Of a stretch of 64,000 nucleotides of DNA, positions 1-7,725 are shown piece by piece (position 1 is the stretch's first letter; each line of letters starts with the position of its first letter). The position numbers and the translations under genes were made by a program. Source of the DNA: CAZIAK01 sp964537035 (GTDB lineage Bacteria > Planctomycetota > B15-G4); the NCBI GenBank assembly GCA_964537035.1, contig CAZIAK010000005.1:81973-145972 (forward strand), in the 5' to 3' direction. Below the pieces are notes generated by a model that worked only from the letters and a program-made list of their open reading frames with translations, was not told the origin of the DNA and did no database searches.

Positions 1-1006
1 ACCAAGCGCCTGCGCCGACCCAGCTGTCGCCGTTCAGAGACGTCGAGTCCGAGAGCAGATTGCGCGGAGGAGGCGCGGCCCATGTCGCCGTACCACGGTC
101 GCGCTGTCCCTGATCATCTCGCTGATGGACTGCACGAGCAGTGATCGCCTGGGACGCCCACACCGCGCTTCGGCGCGCCTTGGGTAGCAAGCCGTTTGTG
201 AAGCTCACCAGTTTGTCGGCATCCGCATCAGTGCCCCACCATGGACAGAGCGCACAGCCCATCACGATCACGGGGATCACAAGGGCACTGCCCGTGAGCT
301 GCGAAACACCAGGGTCGCAGGCGGGGTCTGGCCCTGCCCTGGGGCTCCAGAGCCTGGCCAGTAGCACCGCGGCCAGCAGCACGACCGCTCCCGCCACGAG
401 ATGAAACGCGGGGTAGAGCCCGACCTGCACCCGATTGTCCGCCCAGCTGCCACCGACCAAAGCCACGGCGGTGAGCAGGGTCCAGCCCCAACGCACGGCG
501 CCCCGGGGACCACGGGCGACCTCGGCAGAGACGGCGATGGCAAAGCGCAGGGCCAACACCAGGCCAAGGGCAAAGACGACCTTCACCAGACCCACACCGG
601 TCATGGCGCTGACCCGGTTGCCGCTCAGCAGGGACTCGGCGGTGATCCAGGCCCAGGGGCTGAGCAGGACGGCGAAGAGCCACCCGGCCCGAGCGGGCCA
701 GAAGCGCCGACAGATCGCCGCACAGCCCAGGACCGCCGCCGAACCAACCACGACCAGCGAGGTCAACATCACCCAGGCGGACACTCCCGTCGCCAGGTCG
801 AGGTGCAGACCGAGACGGTGGGCCCAATACGCCTCAAGGAGCGCCAGCAGCGTCACCGCCCAGAAGCTGCTCAGGGACCAGCTGAGCAGCCATGCCTTCG
901 CTCCGAAACCCCGCCCTGCAGATCTCACGTACTCAGCCAAGTCCTTGCTCGTCGTCACGTCATTCAGCTCGCCGCCGACCCGTAGAGAACGTCCAAGATC
1001 GATCAT
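1..1006 (-). CDS. Polytopic membrane protein, 3' end cut by window edge
   Basis: I read this frame by hand from an ATG at 1006-1004; it stays open to the window edge. The first ~230 residues hold about five hydrophobic segments (for example WAVTLLALLEAY, LVVVGSAAVLGC, LFAVLLSPWAWI, VVFALGLVLALRFAIAV), so this is an inner-membrane protein. A GTG at 958 is an alternative in-frame start. No catalytic motif is visible. In the last ~130 bases GC3 drops in this frame (~58%), while another frame has ~77% and ends in TGA at 36-34, so a frameshift near 130-150 is possible. It is divergent from sfsA. Function unknown; a longer protein with a soluble domain beyond the edge is equally possible. Confidence 0.6.
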   Translation of the reverse strand, partial: MIDLGRSLRVGGELNDVTTSKDLAEYVRSAGRGFGAKAWLLSWSLSSFWAVTLLALLEAYWAHRLGLHLDLATGVSAWVMLTSLVVVGSAAVLGCAAICRRFWPARAGWLFAVLLSPWAWITAESLLSGNRVSAMTGVGLVKVVFALGLVLALRFAIAVSAEVARGPRGAVRWGWTLLTAVALVGGSWADNRVQVGLYPAFHLVAGAVVLLAAVLLARLWSPRAGPDPACDPGVSQLTGSALVIPVIVMGCALCPWWGTDADADKLVSFTNGLLPKARRSAVWASQAITARAVHQRDDQGQRDRGTATWAAPPPRNLLSDSTSLNGDSWVGAGAW

Positions 1007-1061
1007 GGACGAGAGGCGCGCATGGTACACCGGCGCCCCCACCCAGATGGCCCCAGCGACC

Positions 1062-1769
1062 ATGCGATTTCAACCCGAGCTCATCGAAGCCACGCTCCTT
1101 CGGCGCTACAAACGGTTTCTCGCCGATGTGCGCCTGGCCGACGGCAGCGTGGTCACCGCTCACTGCGCCAACACGGGCCGCATGACGGGCTGCTGCGAAC
1201 CGGGCGCCACCGTCATGCTCTCCCCCGCTCGGCCAGGCAACAAGCTGCCCTTCTCCTGGAAGCTCGTGCGCGTGGGCCGCAGCTGGGTCTCGGTGGACAC
1301 GAGCCTACCCAACAGGGTGGTCGCCGACGCCCTGCGCCGGGGCAAGGTGCCCGACCTCGCAGGCTACGACACGGTGACGACCGAGGTCCCCTATGGGCAC
1401 GAGAAGCGCAGCCGTATCGACGTGCTGCTGGGCGACAGCTCGGGCGAGGCGCCCCCTTGCTACGTCGAGGTCAAGAACGTGACCTTGCGAGAGGGACGCT
1501 CGGCCTTGTTTCCCGACGCGGTCAGCACCAGGGCGCTCAAGCACCTGCACGAACTCGCTCGTGAGGTGCGCTCTGGCAACCGGGCCGCGTTGTTGCTCTT
1601 CGTGGCCCGAGCAGACTGCCACGATTTCTCGGCTGCCGAGAACGTCGACCCAGACTGGGCCGCTGCGCTGCACCAGGTCGCAGACGCCGGTGTAGAGGTC
1701 CTACCCTGGCAGGCCCGCATCGACCGCCGAGGGGTGACCCTGGGCCGCCCCCTCCCGTGGAGACGCTGA
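1062..1769 (+). CDS. sfsA: SfsA-family nuclease-like protein (sugar fermentation stimulation protein A)
   Basis: The 235-residue product matches the usual SfsA length (E. coli 234). An N-terminal OB-like half contains the family signature TGRMTGCCEPG (residues 38-48) and VDTSLPNRV. The C-terminal half carries a PD-(D/E)xK-nuclease-like core: Asp120 in SRIDVLL and Glu136/Lys138 in YVEVKNV, followed by ALFPDAVSTRALKHLHEL. E. coli SfsA was linked to maltose gene expression, but its biochemical role is unsettled; DNA binding or nuclease activity is likely from the fold. ATG 1062 gives the family N-terminus (MRFQPEL). An in-frame ATG at 1047 would add five residues. Neither has a good Shine-Dalgarno. 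The longer open frame upstream to 435 is not SfsA-like. Confidence 0.9.
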   Translation: MRFQPELIEATLLRRYKRFLADVRLADGSVVTAHCANTGRMTGCCEPGATVMLSPARPGNKLPFSWKLVRVGRSWVSVDTSLPNRVVADALRRGKVPDLAGYDTVTTEVPYGHEKRSRIDVLLGDSSGEAPPCYVEVKNVTLREGRSALFPDAVSTRALKHLHELAREVRSGNRAALLLFVARADCHDFSAAENVDPDWAAALHQVADAGVEVLPWQARIDRRGVTLGRPLPWRR

Positions 1770-1924
1770 CACCCGACAAGGCGCTCCCAAGTCGTCGCTC
1801 AGCCTGCAGAACAAGGGCGATTCACGCACCAGGCCAACTTTCACCGGTGAGTTCTCGCTGATCGGGTTTGCATCCGCCTCTCCGCCACCGAAGAATGGCC
1901 GCCATCGCTCCGGAGGTGTCAGAC

Positions 1925-2692
1925 TTGTTGCAGGGTAAGACAGGAATCATTCTAGGCGTGGCCAACAAGCGCAGCATTGCGTATGCGTGCGCCTTGACCG
2001 CGTCCAAGGCTGGCGCGGAGCTGGTACTCACCTACCAGGGCGAGCGCCTCAAGCGAGGCGTTGAGACCCTGGCAGCGACCTTGCCCGGGAAGACGACCAC
2101 CGTCGAGTGCGACGTCTCCGAGGACGACTCGCTCGAACGTGCCTTCGCCGAGATCGGCAAACGCCACGAGCAGATCGACTTCATCGTGCACTCGGTAGCC
2201 TATGCCGATCGCCAAGAGCTCGAAGGTCGTTTCAGCGACACGAGCAGAGACGGCTGGCGTACGGCCCTCGATGTGAGCGCCTACTCGTTGGCCGCCGTGG
2301 CTCGCCATGCCGACCCGCTCATGCGCGAGAAGGGCGGCTCCATCGTGACCATGAGCTACCTGGGCGGCGAGCGCGTCCTGCCCCACTACAACGTGATGGG
2401 ACCGGCCAAGGCCGCCCTCGAATCGACGGTGCGCTACCTGGCCGCCGATCTCGGTCCCCACGGCGTGAGAGTCAACGCGGTCTCGTCAGGCCCCGTGCGC
2501 ACCCTGGCTGCCTCGGGCATCACCGGCTTCTCCAGCATGCTCGACATGGTCGCCGATCGCTGCCCCCTGCGCCGCACAGCCACCGTCGAAGAGGTGGCCG
2601 ACTCGACCTTGTTCTTGCTGTCCGACCTCTCCCGTGCCGTGACCGGCAGCACCATCTGGGTCGACTGCGGCTACCACATCATGGCCGTCTGA
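1925..2692 (+). CDS. fabI: Enoyl-[acyl-carrier-protein] reductase (NADH), FabI type
   Basis: FabI reduces trans-2-enoyl-ACP in the last step of each fatty-acid elongation cycle. The 255-residue product is a short-chain dehydrogenase-like protein with the FabI nucleotide-binding start GVANKRSIAYA. Its active site has both tyrosines and the lysine (SYLGGERVLPHYNVMGPAKA, about residues 146-165), followed by RVNAVSSGPVRTLAASGI, which is diagnostic for FabI over FabG. Start choice: TTG 1925 lies 8 bases after a strong GGAGG (1912-1916) and gives the family N-terminus. In-frame GTG 1916 and ATG 1895 are alternatives. The preceding 155 bases after sfsA hold nothing else I recognise. Confidence 0.93.
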   Translation: MLQGKTGIILGVANKRSIAYACALTASKAGAELVLTYQGERLKRGVETLAATLPGKTTTVECDVSEDDSLERAFAEIGKRHEQIDFIVHSVAYADRQELEGRFSDTSRDGWRTALDVSAYSLAAVARHADPLMREKGGSIVTMSYLGGERVLPHYNVMGPAKAALESTVRYLAADLGPHGVRVNAVSSGPVRTLAASGITGFSSMLDMVADRCPLRRTATVEEVADSTLFLLSDLSRAVTGSTIWVDCGYHIMAV

Positions 2693-2742
2693 GGCGCCTC
2701 GGCGCGAGGCACGTCACGCACCGCCTGCAAGGCTCCAGGCCC

Positions 2743-3273
2743 TCAGGGACGCTGGAGAATCAGCCGTTGCACAGCCACTGTTCCGTGGTGCGCCGGTGCG
2801 TCCGCCCCGGCCCGATGGGCTGAGAGTTCCGGGTCGCCGAGAAGCTCACCAGCCGTGGCTTCCCTGGCGATGAACTCGAGCTGGTGCTGACCTGCACCGA
2901 GCCAGCGGGGGCCAAGGTCTGCCCGCTGCCGCCTCGCTGTGGGCCGCCACACATCGCGCAGGGGTGGCAAGGCCTCGCCGTCGATCATGATCTCAAGCAG
3001 CAGGCCCGCCGGGCCCAGTTCCCAGTCGAGGGCCAGGCGCCAGGTGTCAGGCCCTTCGGTTGCGAACGAGGTCGACCAGCGGGTGCCCGGAGCATCGAAA
3101 GCCAGCACCACCAGCGAGTCGTCTTCGGTCCCCAGAACCGACGGGCTCTCGACCAGCTCTCCGTTGCGCGTCCAATCCTGCTCAGCCAGTTCGATCTGCA
3201 GTGCAGGCTCAGAGCTCATGGCCGCAGTCAGCAGCAGCAGGCAGAAACAGGCGAGCGCTCTCCTGGACAACAC
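2743..3273 (-). CDS. Secreted protein of unknown function
   Basis: The 176-residue product has a Sec signal peptide (charged MLSRRALA, hydrophobic CFCLLLLTAAM, likely cleavage after about residue 19-20). The mature part is beta-rich with no cysteine pair or catalytic motif; stretches such as LALDWELGPAGLLLEIMIDGEALPPL suggest a jelly-roll or carbohydrate-binding-like sandwich, but I cannot assign a family. It begins 4 bases after the thiO stop, so the two are probably co-transcribed from the thiO promoter. It is convergent with fabI. A periplasmic or surface location is inferred from the signal peptide only. Confidence 0.7.
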   Translation of the reverse strand: MLSRRALACFCLLLLTAAMSSEPALQIELAEQDWTRNGELVESPSVLGTEDDSLVVLAFDAPGTRWSTSFATEGPDTWRLALDWELGPAGLLLEIMIDGEALPPLRDVWRPTARRQRADLGPRWLGAGQHQLEFIAREATAGELLGDPELSAHRAGADAPAHHGTVAVQRLILQRP

Positions 3274-3277
3274 CCCG

Positions 3278-4405
3278 TTAGTGATCCACCAGGGACAGCC
3301 CGGCGTCGAGGGCGCGAGGAGCGAAGGGGGCCAGGTCGACCTCTGGGCGACGCCCCGCCACCAGGTCGGCCACCAGGCGGGCCGTGATGGGTGCCAACAA
3401 GATGCCGTTGCGGTAGTGCCCCGTGGCCAGGATCAGTCCCTCGCAATCGGGGACCTGACCCAGATACGGCAGGCGGTCTGGAGTGCCCGGTCGCAAGCCC
3501 GCCCAGTCGGTCTCCTGCTCAAACTCGGACGTGGCCGGGAGCAGGGCGGCGGCCAGTGCAGCCAGGTGTCTCAGAGCCGCCGGAGTGGTCACCGCGTCGA
3601 AGCCCACGTCCTCCATGGTGCTGCCCACCAGGATGCGGCCATCGCGGCGCGGCACCAGATAGCACAGGCCATCGTTGATCGTGGCCTGCAACAGACCGGG
3701 CGGGCCCTTGAGCAGCAGCATCTGCCCCCTCACGGGCCGCACGTCGAGGGACAGCCCGGCCGAGCCTGCCAGGGCGCCCGACCAGGCACCCGCTGCGAGC
3801 ACGGTGACATCCGCCTCCAACAGCTGCCCCTGAGCCAGACGCACGCCCACCAGACGAGAGCCGACCCGCTCGAGCCCGACCACAGGGCAATCACCCAGCA
3901 CCTCGACACCCAGCTGTCGTGCACGGGCCAGCAGGGCAGCCAACAAACGAGGGGGACGGACCCGGGCGCTGCCTGGCTGCCACGCGGCGCCGCTCACCTC
4001 TGGCCCCAAACCGGGCTGCAGCCTGTCGAGAGCCTGCCGATCGAGCGCCTCGATCTCATAGCCCAGCTGCCGCCGAAGCTCTGAGTGCTCTGCGATGGTC
4101 TGGGCTGTGAAGCTCGCCCCTGCCGGGTAGATCATGCCCGCATGGTCATGCTCACCATCGACGCCCGTGTGCCGGGCCAGGTTCTCAACGAAATCGGCGT
4201 AGGTCGCTTCGGAGCGGTGGCACAGCTCGATCAGTGCAGGCGGGTAGACCCAGGGAGTGCTCGGCGTGAGCAGCCCCGCCGCCACCCAACTGGCTCGGGA
4301 GCCCGGGCGCTCACGCTCGACGAGCTGAACCAGATGGCCGTCTTCTGCCAGAGCGATGGACGTGGCCAGGCCTTGGATGCCGCCACCAACGACGAGGATC
4401 TCCAT
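3278..4405 (-). CDS. thiO: Glycine oxidase / ThiO-like FAD-dependent amine oxidase
   Basis: The 375-residue DAO-family flavoprotein starts with the FAD Rossmann motif VVGGGIQGLATSIALAE (residues 5-21) and an acidic end-of-strand (VERERPGSRAS). The ThiO-type C-terminus is clear: DGRILVGSTMEDVGFD, then ETDWAGLRPGTPDRLPYLG and LILATGHYRNGILLAPITA. In the ThiO family the enzyme oxidises glycine to an imine used to build the thiazole of thiamine. No thiS, thiG or TPP riboswitch is seen nearby, so another amine substrate is possible. The ATG at 4405 is the natural start; the ~195 bases upstream, shared with a divergent gene, hold a run of ten C residues and no clear promoter. Confidence 0.85.
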   Translation of the reverse strand: MEILVVGGGIQGLATSIALAEDGHLVQLVERERPGSRASWVAAGLLTPSTPWVYPPALIELCHRSEATYADFVENLARHTGVDGEHDHAGMIYPAGASFTAQTIAEHSELRRQLGYEIEALDRQALDRLQPGLGPEVSGAAWQPGSARVRPPRLLAALLARARQLGVEVLGDCPVVGLERVGSRLVGVRLAQGQLLEADVTVLAAGAWSGALAGSAGLSLDVRPVRGQMLLLKGPPGLLQATINDGLCYLVPRRDGRILVGSTMEDVGFDAVTTPAALRHLAALAAALLPATSEFEQETDWAGLRPGTPDRLPYLGQVPDCEGLILATGHYRNGILLAPITARLVADLVAGRRPEVDLAPFAPRALDAGLSLVDH

Positions 4406-4601
4406 GGGTTCCTTCTAGCAAACCTGACCGTGCGCCGCCCCCCCCCATGAGTCTGACCGCCCGGGCCCGGGCACCCTGAGGCCGTGATGCCGCGCGCCGA
4501 GCACGCCTTGACGGCGCGCCGTGTTTCGCCAGGGGAGACTTGCCGCCAGGGGAAGTCGAGCCTTGCTACCATGCCGTCCCGCCAGTGCATGAGAGTCGAC
4601 C

Positions 4602-5021
4602 ATGGCCCCGACGGCCCACCTTCCCACCGATTTCGTCCGTGCCTTCGTACGCCGCATCGCGTCCGATCAGCGCATGCAGTATGTCTGGCTCGAAGGGGAC
4701 GATGACACCATCCTCTGGCCGCCCTACCAGCACCTCGACCTGCACATGGCCGTGCCCGAGCCGGACCTCGACTCCGTGCGCCACGATCTGGCCGGGCTCC
4801 TTGGCGAGCTTGATGAGGTGCGGGACTTCAGCCAGTACGAGGCGCCGCTCAAGGGCTGGGCAGGCTCGGCCTCCCTCAGCGATGGCACACCCCTGAGCTA
4901 CCGCATCGAGCGCACGAGCCAGCTGGCCAAGGTGCCCCGCCGGGCGGTCAACGTGCTCATCGACCGCAGCGGGGGCCTGCTCCTGGCTTCGTTCAGCTAC
5001 GAGGCGCCCGACGCTTCCTAG
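4602..5021 (+). CDS. Conserved small protein of unknown function
   Basis: The 139-residue soluble product has no signal peptide or membrane segment. Coding frame is supported by strong GC3 bias and a balanced amino-acid make-up, unlike the opposite-strand frame over it. The stretch HLDLHMAVPEPDLDSVRHDL has a polarity pattern a little like a nucleotidyltransferase or clamp fold, but the signature residues are not there and I do not assign a family. It is divergent from thiO and ends 100 bases before the FHA gene. Confidence 0.6.
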   Translation: MAPTAHLPTDFVRAFVRRIASDQRMQYVWLEGDDDTILWPPYQHLDLHMAVPEPDLDSVRHDLAGLLGELDEVRDFSQYEAPLKGWAGSASLSDGTPLSYRIERTSQLAKVPRRAVNVLIDRSGGLLLASFSYEAPDAS

Positions 5022-5082
5022 GTTGACCTGCCCCTCCCCGTGGGTTCGGCGCGCGGGCAAGCTTGGCCCGGTTCGCGCCGCG

Positions 5083-5113
5083 TTGTAGCCCCCCGGCCCC
5101 TGTCCGCTATAAA
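5083..5113 (+). promoter_or_regulatory. Possible sigma70-type promoter giving a near-leaderless FHA mRNA
   Basis: TTGTAG (5083-5088) and TATAAA (5108-5113) are separated by 19 bases, slightly long. The -10 box ends only 8 bases before the ATG at 5122, so initiation would give a leaderless or nearly leaderless transcript. The same bases contain AAAGGA, which could instead act as a ribosome binding site on a longer mRNA. Confidence 0.3.
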
Positions 5114-5121
5114 GGACAGCC

Positions 5122-6510
5122 ATGCCCCGCCCTACGCTCACCGTCATCTTCGAGCATCAGATCGTCTCCCGCATGACGGTCTCTGGTCCGGTCAGGGCCG
5201 GCCGGCTCGACGACAACGATCTGGTGCTCGCCGACACCTCTGTCTCTGGCCACCACGGCCTCTTCGAGAGAACGAGCCAGGGCTGGTGCTACACCGACCT
5301 GGGCTCCAGCAACGGCTCTCTCGTGGCCGCTGGCCCCCGCATGGCCGAGGGCGACGTCTTCGTGATCACCGAGGTGACCCAGATCTTGCTGGGCTCCACC
5401 GTGCTTGAGTTCGACCCCAAAGGTGAGGTCGCCGAGAACCAGGGCGCCGGCCCCACCACAGTGTCCTTCGAGGGACCGGCATCGCCGGACGTCCAGCGGC
5501 GAAGCGGGGGCACTGACGGGGAGGACTCGGCGCCCGCCGCCCCAACCTGCGAACCCGGCCAGGGCAACCCAGAGCAGGCGAAGCGGTCGCCAGACGCAGC
5601 CAGGCAACGAGCGCCCGAGGCCACCACGGGCTGGTTCGAAGCAGCCCGTGCAGAGGCGCCGTCAGGGTCAGCCCCTACGTCAGCCCCTGGGTCAGCGCTC
5701 AGCCCGGCCTACCCAGAGCACGCCCACCAGGCCCCGCCCGCCAGGACGACGTCGACGCCGCTCCGAGAGCTGGCGAAGGGCTCGGTGCCTGGCACGGGCA
5801 GGGCCAGCGGCCCGGTGGCTCGTCCCACGAGGACACCGGCGCCCCGCCAAGGTGGCACTCCCCCTGCAGCCCCACAGCCGAAGACCCGCCCGGCGGTGAG
5901 CCATCTGCCTGAAGCCGCAGCTCCGACGCCCCGCCTGCTGGTGGTCCTGGGTGGCGACGTGGCCACCCACACCTTGGACAAGACGGTGAACGTCCTCGGG
6001 CGCAGCCTGGACTGCGATGTGGTGGTGGATGATGCCTCGATCTCCTCCCAGCACGCCGAGATCAGCCACGAGGGCGGGCGCTGGATGGTGCGCGACCTGG
6101 GCAGCACGAACGGCACGCGGCAGGGACTGATCCGGCTGAGCGAGGCCCAGCAGTTGTCCAGCCACACCCATCTCATCGTGGGCGTGGCCGACCTGCTCTT
6201 CGTGCTCGACGAGCCCGCCGACCCGTCCCGCCCACAGCCCTTGGACGACCAGCTCTTCCTGTCCTGGCTGAGGCGCCGCCGCCAGATCACGGGAGCCCAG
6301 GCCGCTTCTGCTCTCGCTGCAGCCAGAGCCCGGGCCTGCACCGTGGGCGAAGTGCTGGTAGAGCAAGGCGTGCTGAGCCCAGGAGCGCTCACCGAGTTGA
6401 GCCACAACGCGGCGCTGAAGCCCGATAGACCTGGGCAGCTCCCGGGCTACATCTGGGGCCTGATCGTCGTGGCTGTGGGCGCAGCGCTGGCCTTCGCCGC
6501 CTCGGGCTGA
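5122..6510 (+). CDS. Two-FHA-domain protein with C-terminal membrane anchor
   Basis: The 462-residue product has an FHA domain at about residues 5-95 (AGRLDDNDLVLADTSVSGHH, then DLGSSNGSLV), a Pro/Ala/Arg-rich disordered linker (about 110-265), and a second FHA domain at about 270-370 (NVLGRSLDCDVVVDDASISS, then DLGSTNGTRQG). Both keep the Gly-Arg, Ser-x-x-His and Asn-Gly phosphothreonine-binding residues. A further 60 residues (TVGEVLVEQGVLSPGALTEL) resemble a short MshEN/GspE-N-like module. A single transmembrane helix (YIWGLIVVAVGAALAFAA) ends the protein. FHA domains read Thr phosphorylation, so it is a plausible partner of a Ser/Thr kinase such as the one at 57224-62218. That link is inference. 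Confidence 0.85.
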   Translation: MPRPTLTVIFEHQIVSRMTVSGPVRAGRLDDNDLVLADTSVSGHHGLFERTSQGWCYTDLGSSNGSLVAAGPRMAEGDVFVITEVTQILLGSTVLEFDPKGEVAENQGAGPTTVSFEGPASPDVQRRSGGTDGEDSAPAAPTCEPGQGNPEQAKRSPDAARQRAPEATTGWFEAARAEAPSGSAPTSAPGSALSPAYPEHAHQAPPARTTSTPLRELAKGSVPGTGRASGPVARPTRTPAPRQGGTPPAAPQPKTRPAVSHLPEAAAPTPRLLVVLGGDVATHTLDKTVNVLGRSLDCDVVVDDASISSQHAEISHEGGRWMVRDLGSTNGTRQGLIRLSEAQQLSSHTHLIVGVADLLFVLDEPADPSRPQPLDDQLFLSWLRRRRQITGAQAASALAAARARACTVGEVLVEQGVLSPGALTELSHNAALKPDRPGQLPGYIWGLIVVAVGAALAFAASG

Positions 6511-6560
6511 GCCGGGTCCAAGCGAAGTCCGAGCCTTGCCCAAGCTCTGGGCGAGCGGGC

Positions 6561-6578
6561 CGGGGGGGTGCCCCCCCG
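6561..6578. terminator. G/C-only hairpin between convergent genes
   Basis: CGGGGGGG (6561-6568), a TG loop, and CCCCCCCG (6571-6578) form a perfect 8-bp stem between the convergent FHA and lipoprotein genes. No T-run follows on either strand, so it may act as a Rho-assisted or bidirectional stop. Confidence 0.45.
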
Positions 6579-6587
6579 AGAGTCTGC

Positions 6588-7091
6588 TCAGAGGTAGCCC
6601 AGCTGCTTCAGAGCCGCCTTGTCAGCGTCTGTGCCACCCTCGAGCACCCGCTTCTGCAGGTCAGCGATCAGCGGTTCGAAGGTGGACGCCATCTCGGGGT
6701 ACTTCTGCTTGCAGGCGTCCAGAATCAGGATCGCGTCCTGATAGTTGGATTTGTCCATGACGAAGGTGCCGATCTGGCTGTACAGCTTGGCGTTGACCTT
6801 GCCGGGATGGGCGGTATCGAGGGTCTCGAGCGCGGCCAGGGCCTGCTTGCCTTCACCTTGGCTGCCCAGGGCCTGGAGGCGCAGCTTCTCGATACGCCAG
6901 ACCGACGACGAGCTTGCCTTCTCGCCGGCGCAACGCTCCAGCAGAGGCCCGGCGTCGGCCACCACCGCAGCGTAATCCTTGGCGTTGTAGCTGTCCTGGA
7001 GGGCCGCGATGGAGTCGTTAAGAGAGGCGGGACCACAGGCGCTCAGCAAGGCGCCAACGGTGATCAAGAGGGCGCAGCAGGCTCGGGACAT
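6588..7091 (-). CDS. Lipoprotein with TPR-like helices
   Basis: The 167-residue product has a lipoprotein signal peptide with lipobox LLSAC (Cys19). The rest is alpha-helical and reads like two tetratricopeptide-type pairs (DSYNAKDYAAVVADAGPLL and SQIGTFVMDKSNYQDAILIL), so a periplasmic scaffold bound to a membrane is likely. The C-terminus is DADKAALKQLGYL. This L-x-x-L-G-Y-L ending also closes two other proteins of the divergent PAPS cluster and, in altered form, APS kinase. It is divergent from that cluster, with 373 bases between the two genes. Function unknown. Confidence 0.75.
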   Translation of the reverse strand: MSRACCALLITVGALLSACGPASLNDSIAALQDSYNAKDYAAVVADAGPLLERCAGEKASSSSVWRIEKLRLQALGSQGEGKQALAALETLDTAHPGKVNAKLYSQIGTFVMDKSNYQDAILILDACKQKYPEMASTFEPLIADLQKRVLEGGTDADKAALKQLGYL

Positions 7092-7315
7092 CAGGGCACT
7101 CCAAGGGTTGGTGAGAGGATCGGCGGACGCCTCGGCGCCCTCAGTCCCCTACGCATGAAACGGCGGGTTGGCAGAAGAGAGATGACCGGGAAGGATACAC
7201 ACAGATCTGCGCCCAGGCACCCTCGACCCCAGAAGCAGCCCCCAAGGCCCCAGGCCATGCCTTGGGACCCGCTCGGCTGGGGCGAAAAATGCTGGAAAAT
7301 GGCCCTTCCTGGGAC

Positions 7316-7374
7316 TTGGCATACGCTCCATATGGTGTAAGGTCCGCACTCCAATCGGAGTGTCATTGGAGTGC
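7316..7374 (+). promoter_or_regulatory. Promoter plus palindromic operator-like repeat for the PAPS cluster
   Basis: TTGGCA (7316-7321), 16 bases, TAAGGT (7338-7343) form a fair sigma70-type promoter. A perfect 10-bp inverted repeat, GCACTCCAAT (7346-7355) and ATTGGAGTGC (7365-7374), sits over the expected start site; its 9-base centre carries an extra GGAGTG half-site. The first gene behind it encodes a ribbon-helix-helix-like protein, a class that binds such repeated half-sites, so autoregulation is a reasonable guess. The rest of the 373-base gap (7092-7464) holds no other gene that I can support. Confidence 0.5.
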
Positions 7375-7464
7375 AATTGCCCTTCAGTGATCTCCCGCCC
7401 TTGCCGAAGAGGCCCTCTCGGCCTCGCCGCTGACCACCTCCACAGATCCACAGGGACCCTCACC

Positions 7465-7701
7465 ATGAAAGATCCAAAGGTCACCCTGAAGATCCCGCGA
7501 CCGCTGTACGAGCGCATCCAAGAGGTCATCGCTGACTCGGGCTTCAGCTCAGCCACGGACTTCATCGTCTTCGTGCTGCGCGACCTGGTCGGCGATCGAG
7601 CTCTTGAGAAGAGCGATCCCAGCAAAGACGTCCAAGACCAATTCACAAACGACGAGCTGGCCAACATCCGGCGCAAGCTCGAAAACCTCGGCTACCTCTA
7701 A
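7465..7701 (+). CDS. Small ribbon-helix-helix (CopG-like) protein, first gene of the PAPS cluster
   Basis: The 78-residue product has an N-terminal beta strand (KVTLKIPRPLYERIQEVI) followed by two helices (SSATDFIVFVLRDLV), the pattern of CopG/MetJ-type DNA-binding dimers. The last 20 residues form a linker and end in IRRKLENLGYL, the tail also seen on other proteins here. ATG 7465 starts the RHH strand at residue 6; the open frame extends upstream to 7360 but that part lies within the operator and is not protein-like. Sat starts 25 bases after its stop. It could regulate the operon or be a structural subunit that shares the tail; I cannot decide. Confidence 0.75.
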   Translation: MKDPKVTLKIPRPLYERIQEVIADSGFSSATDFIVFVLRDLVGDRALEKSDPSKDVQDQFTNDELANIRRKLENLGYL

Positions 7702-7725
7702 GCCCAGAACCAGGAGACTGTACTG

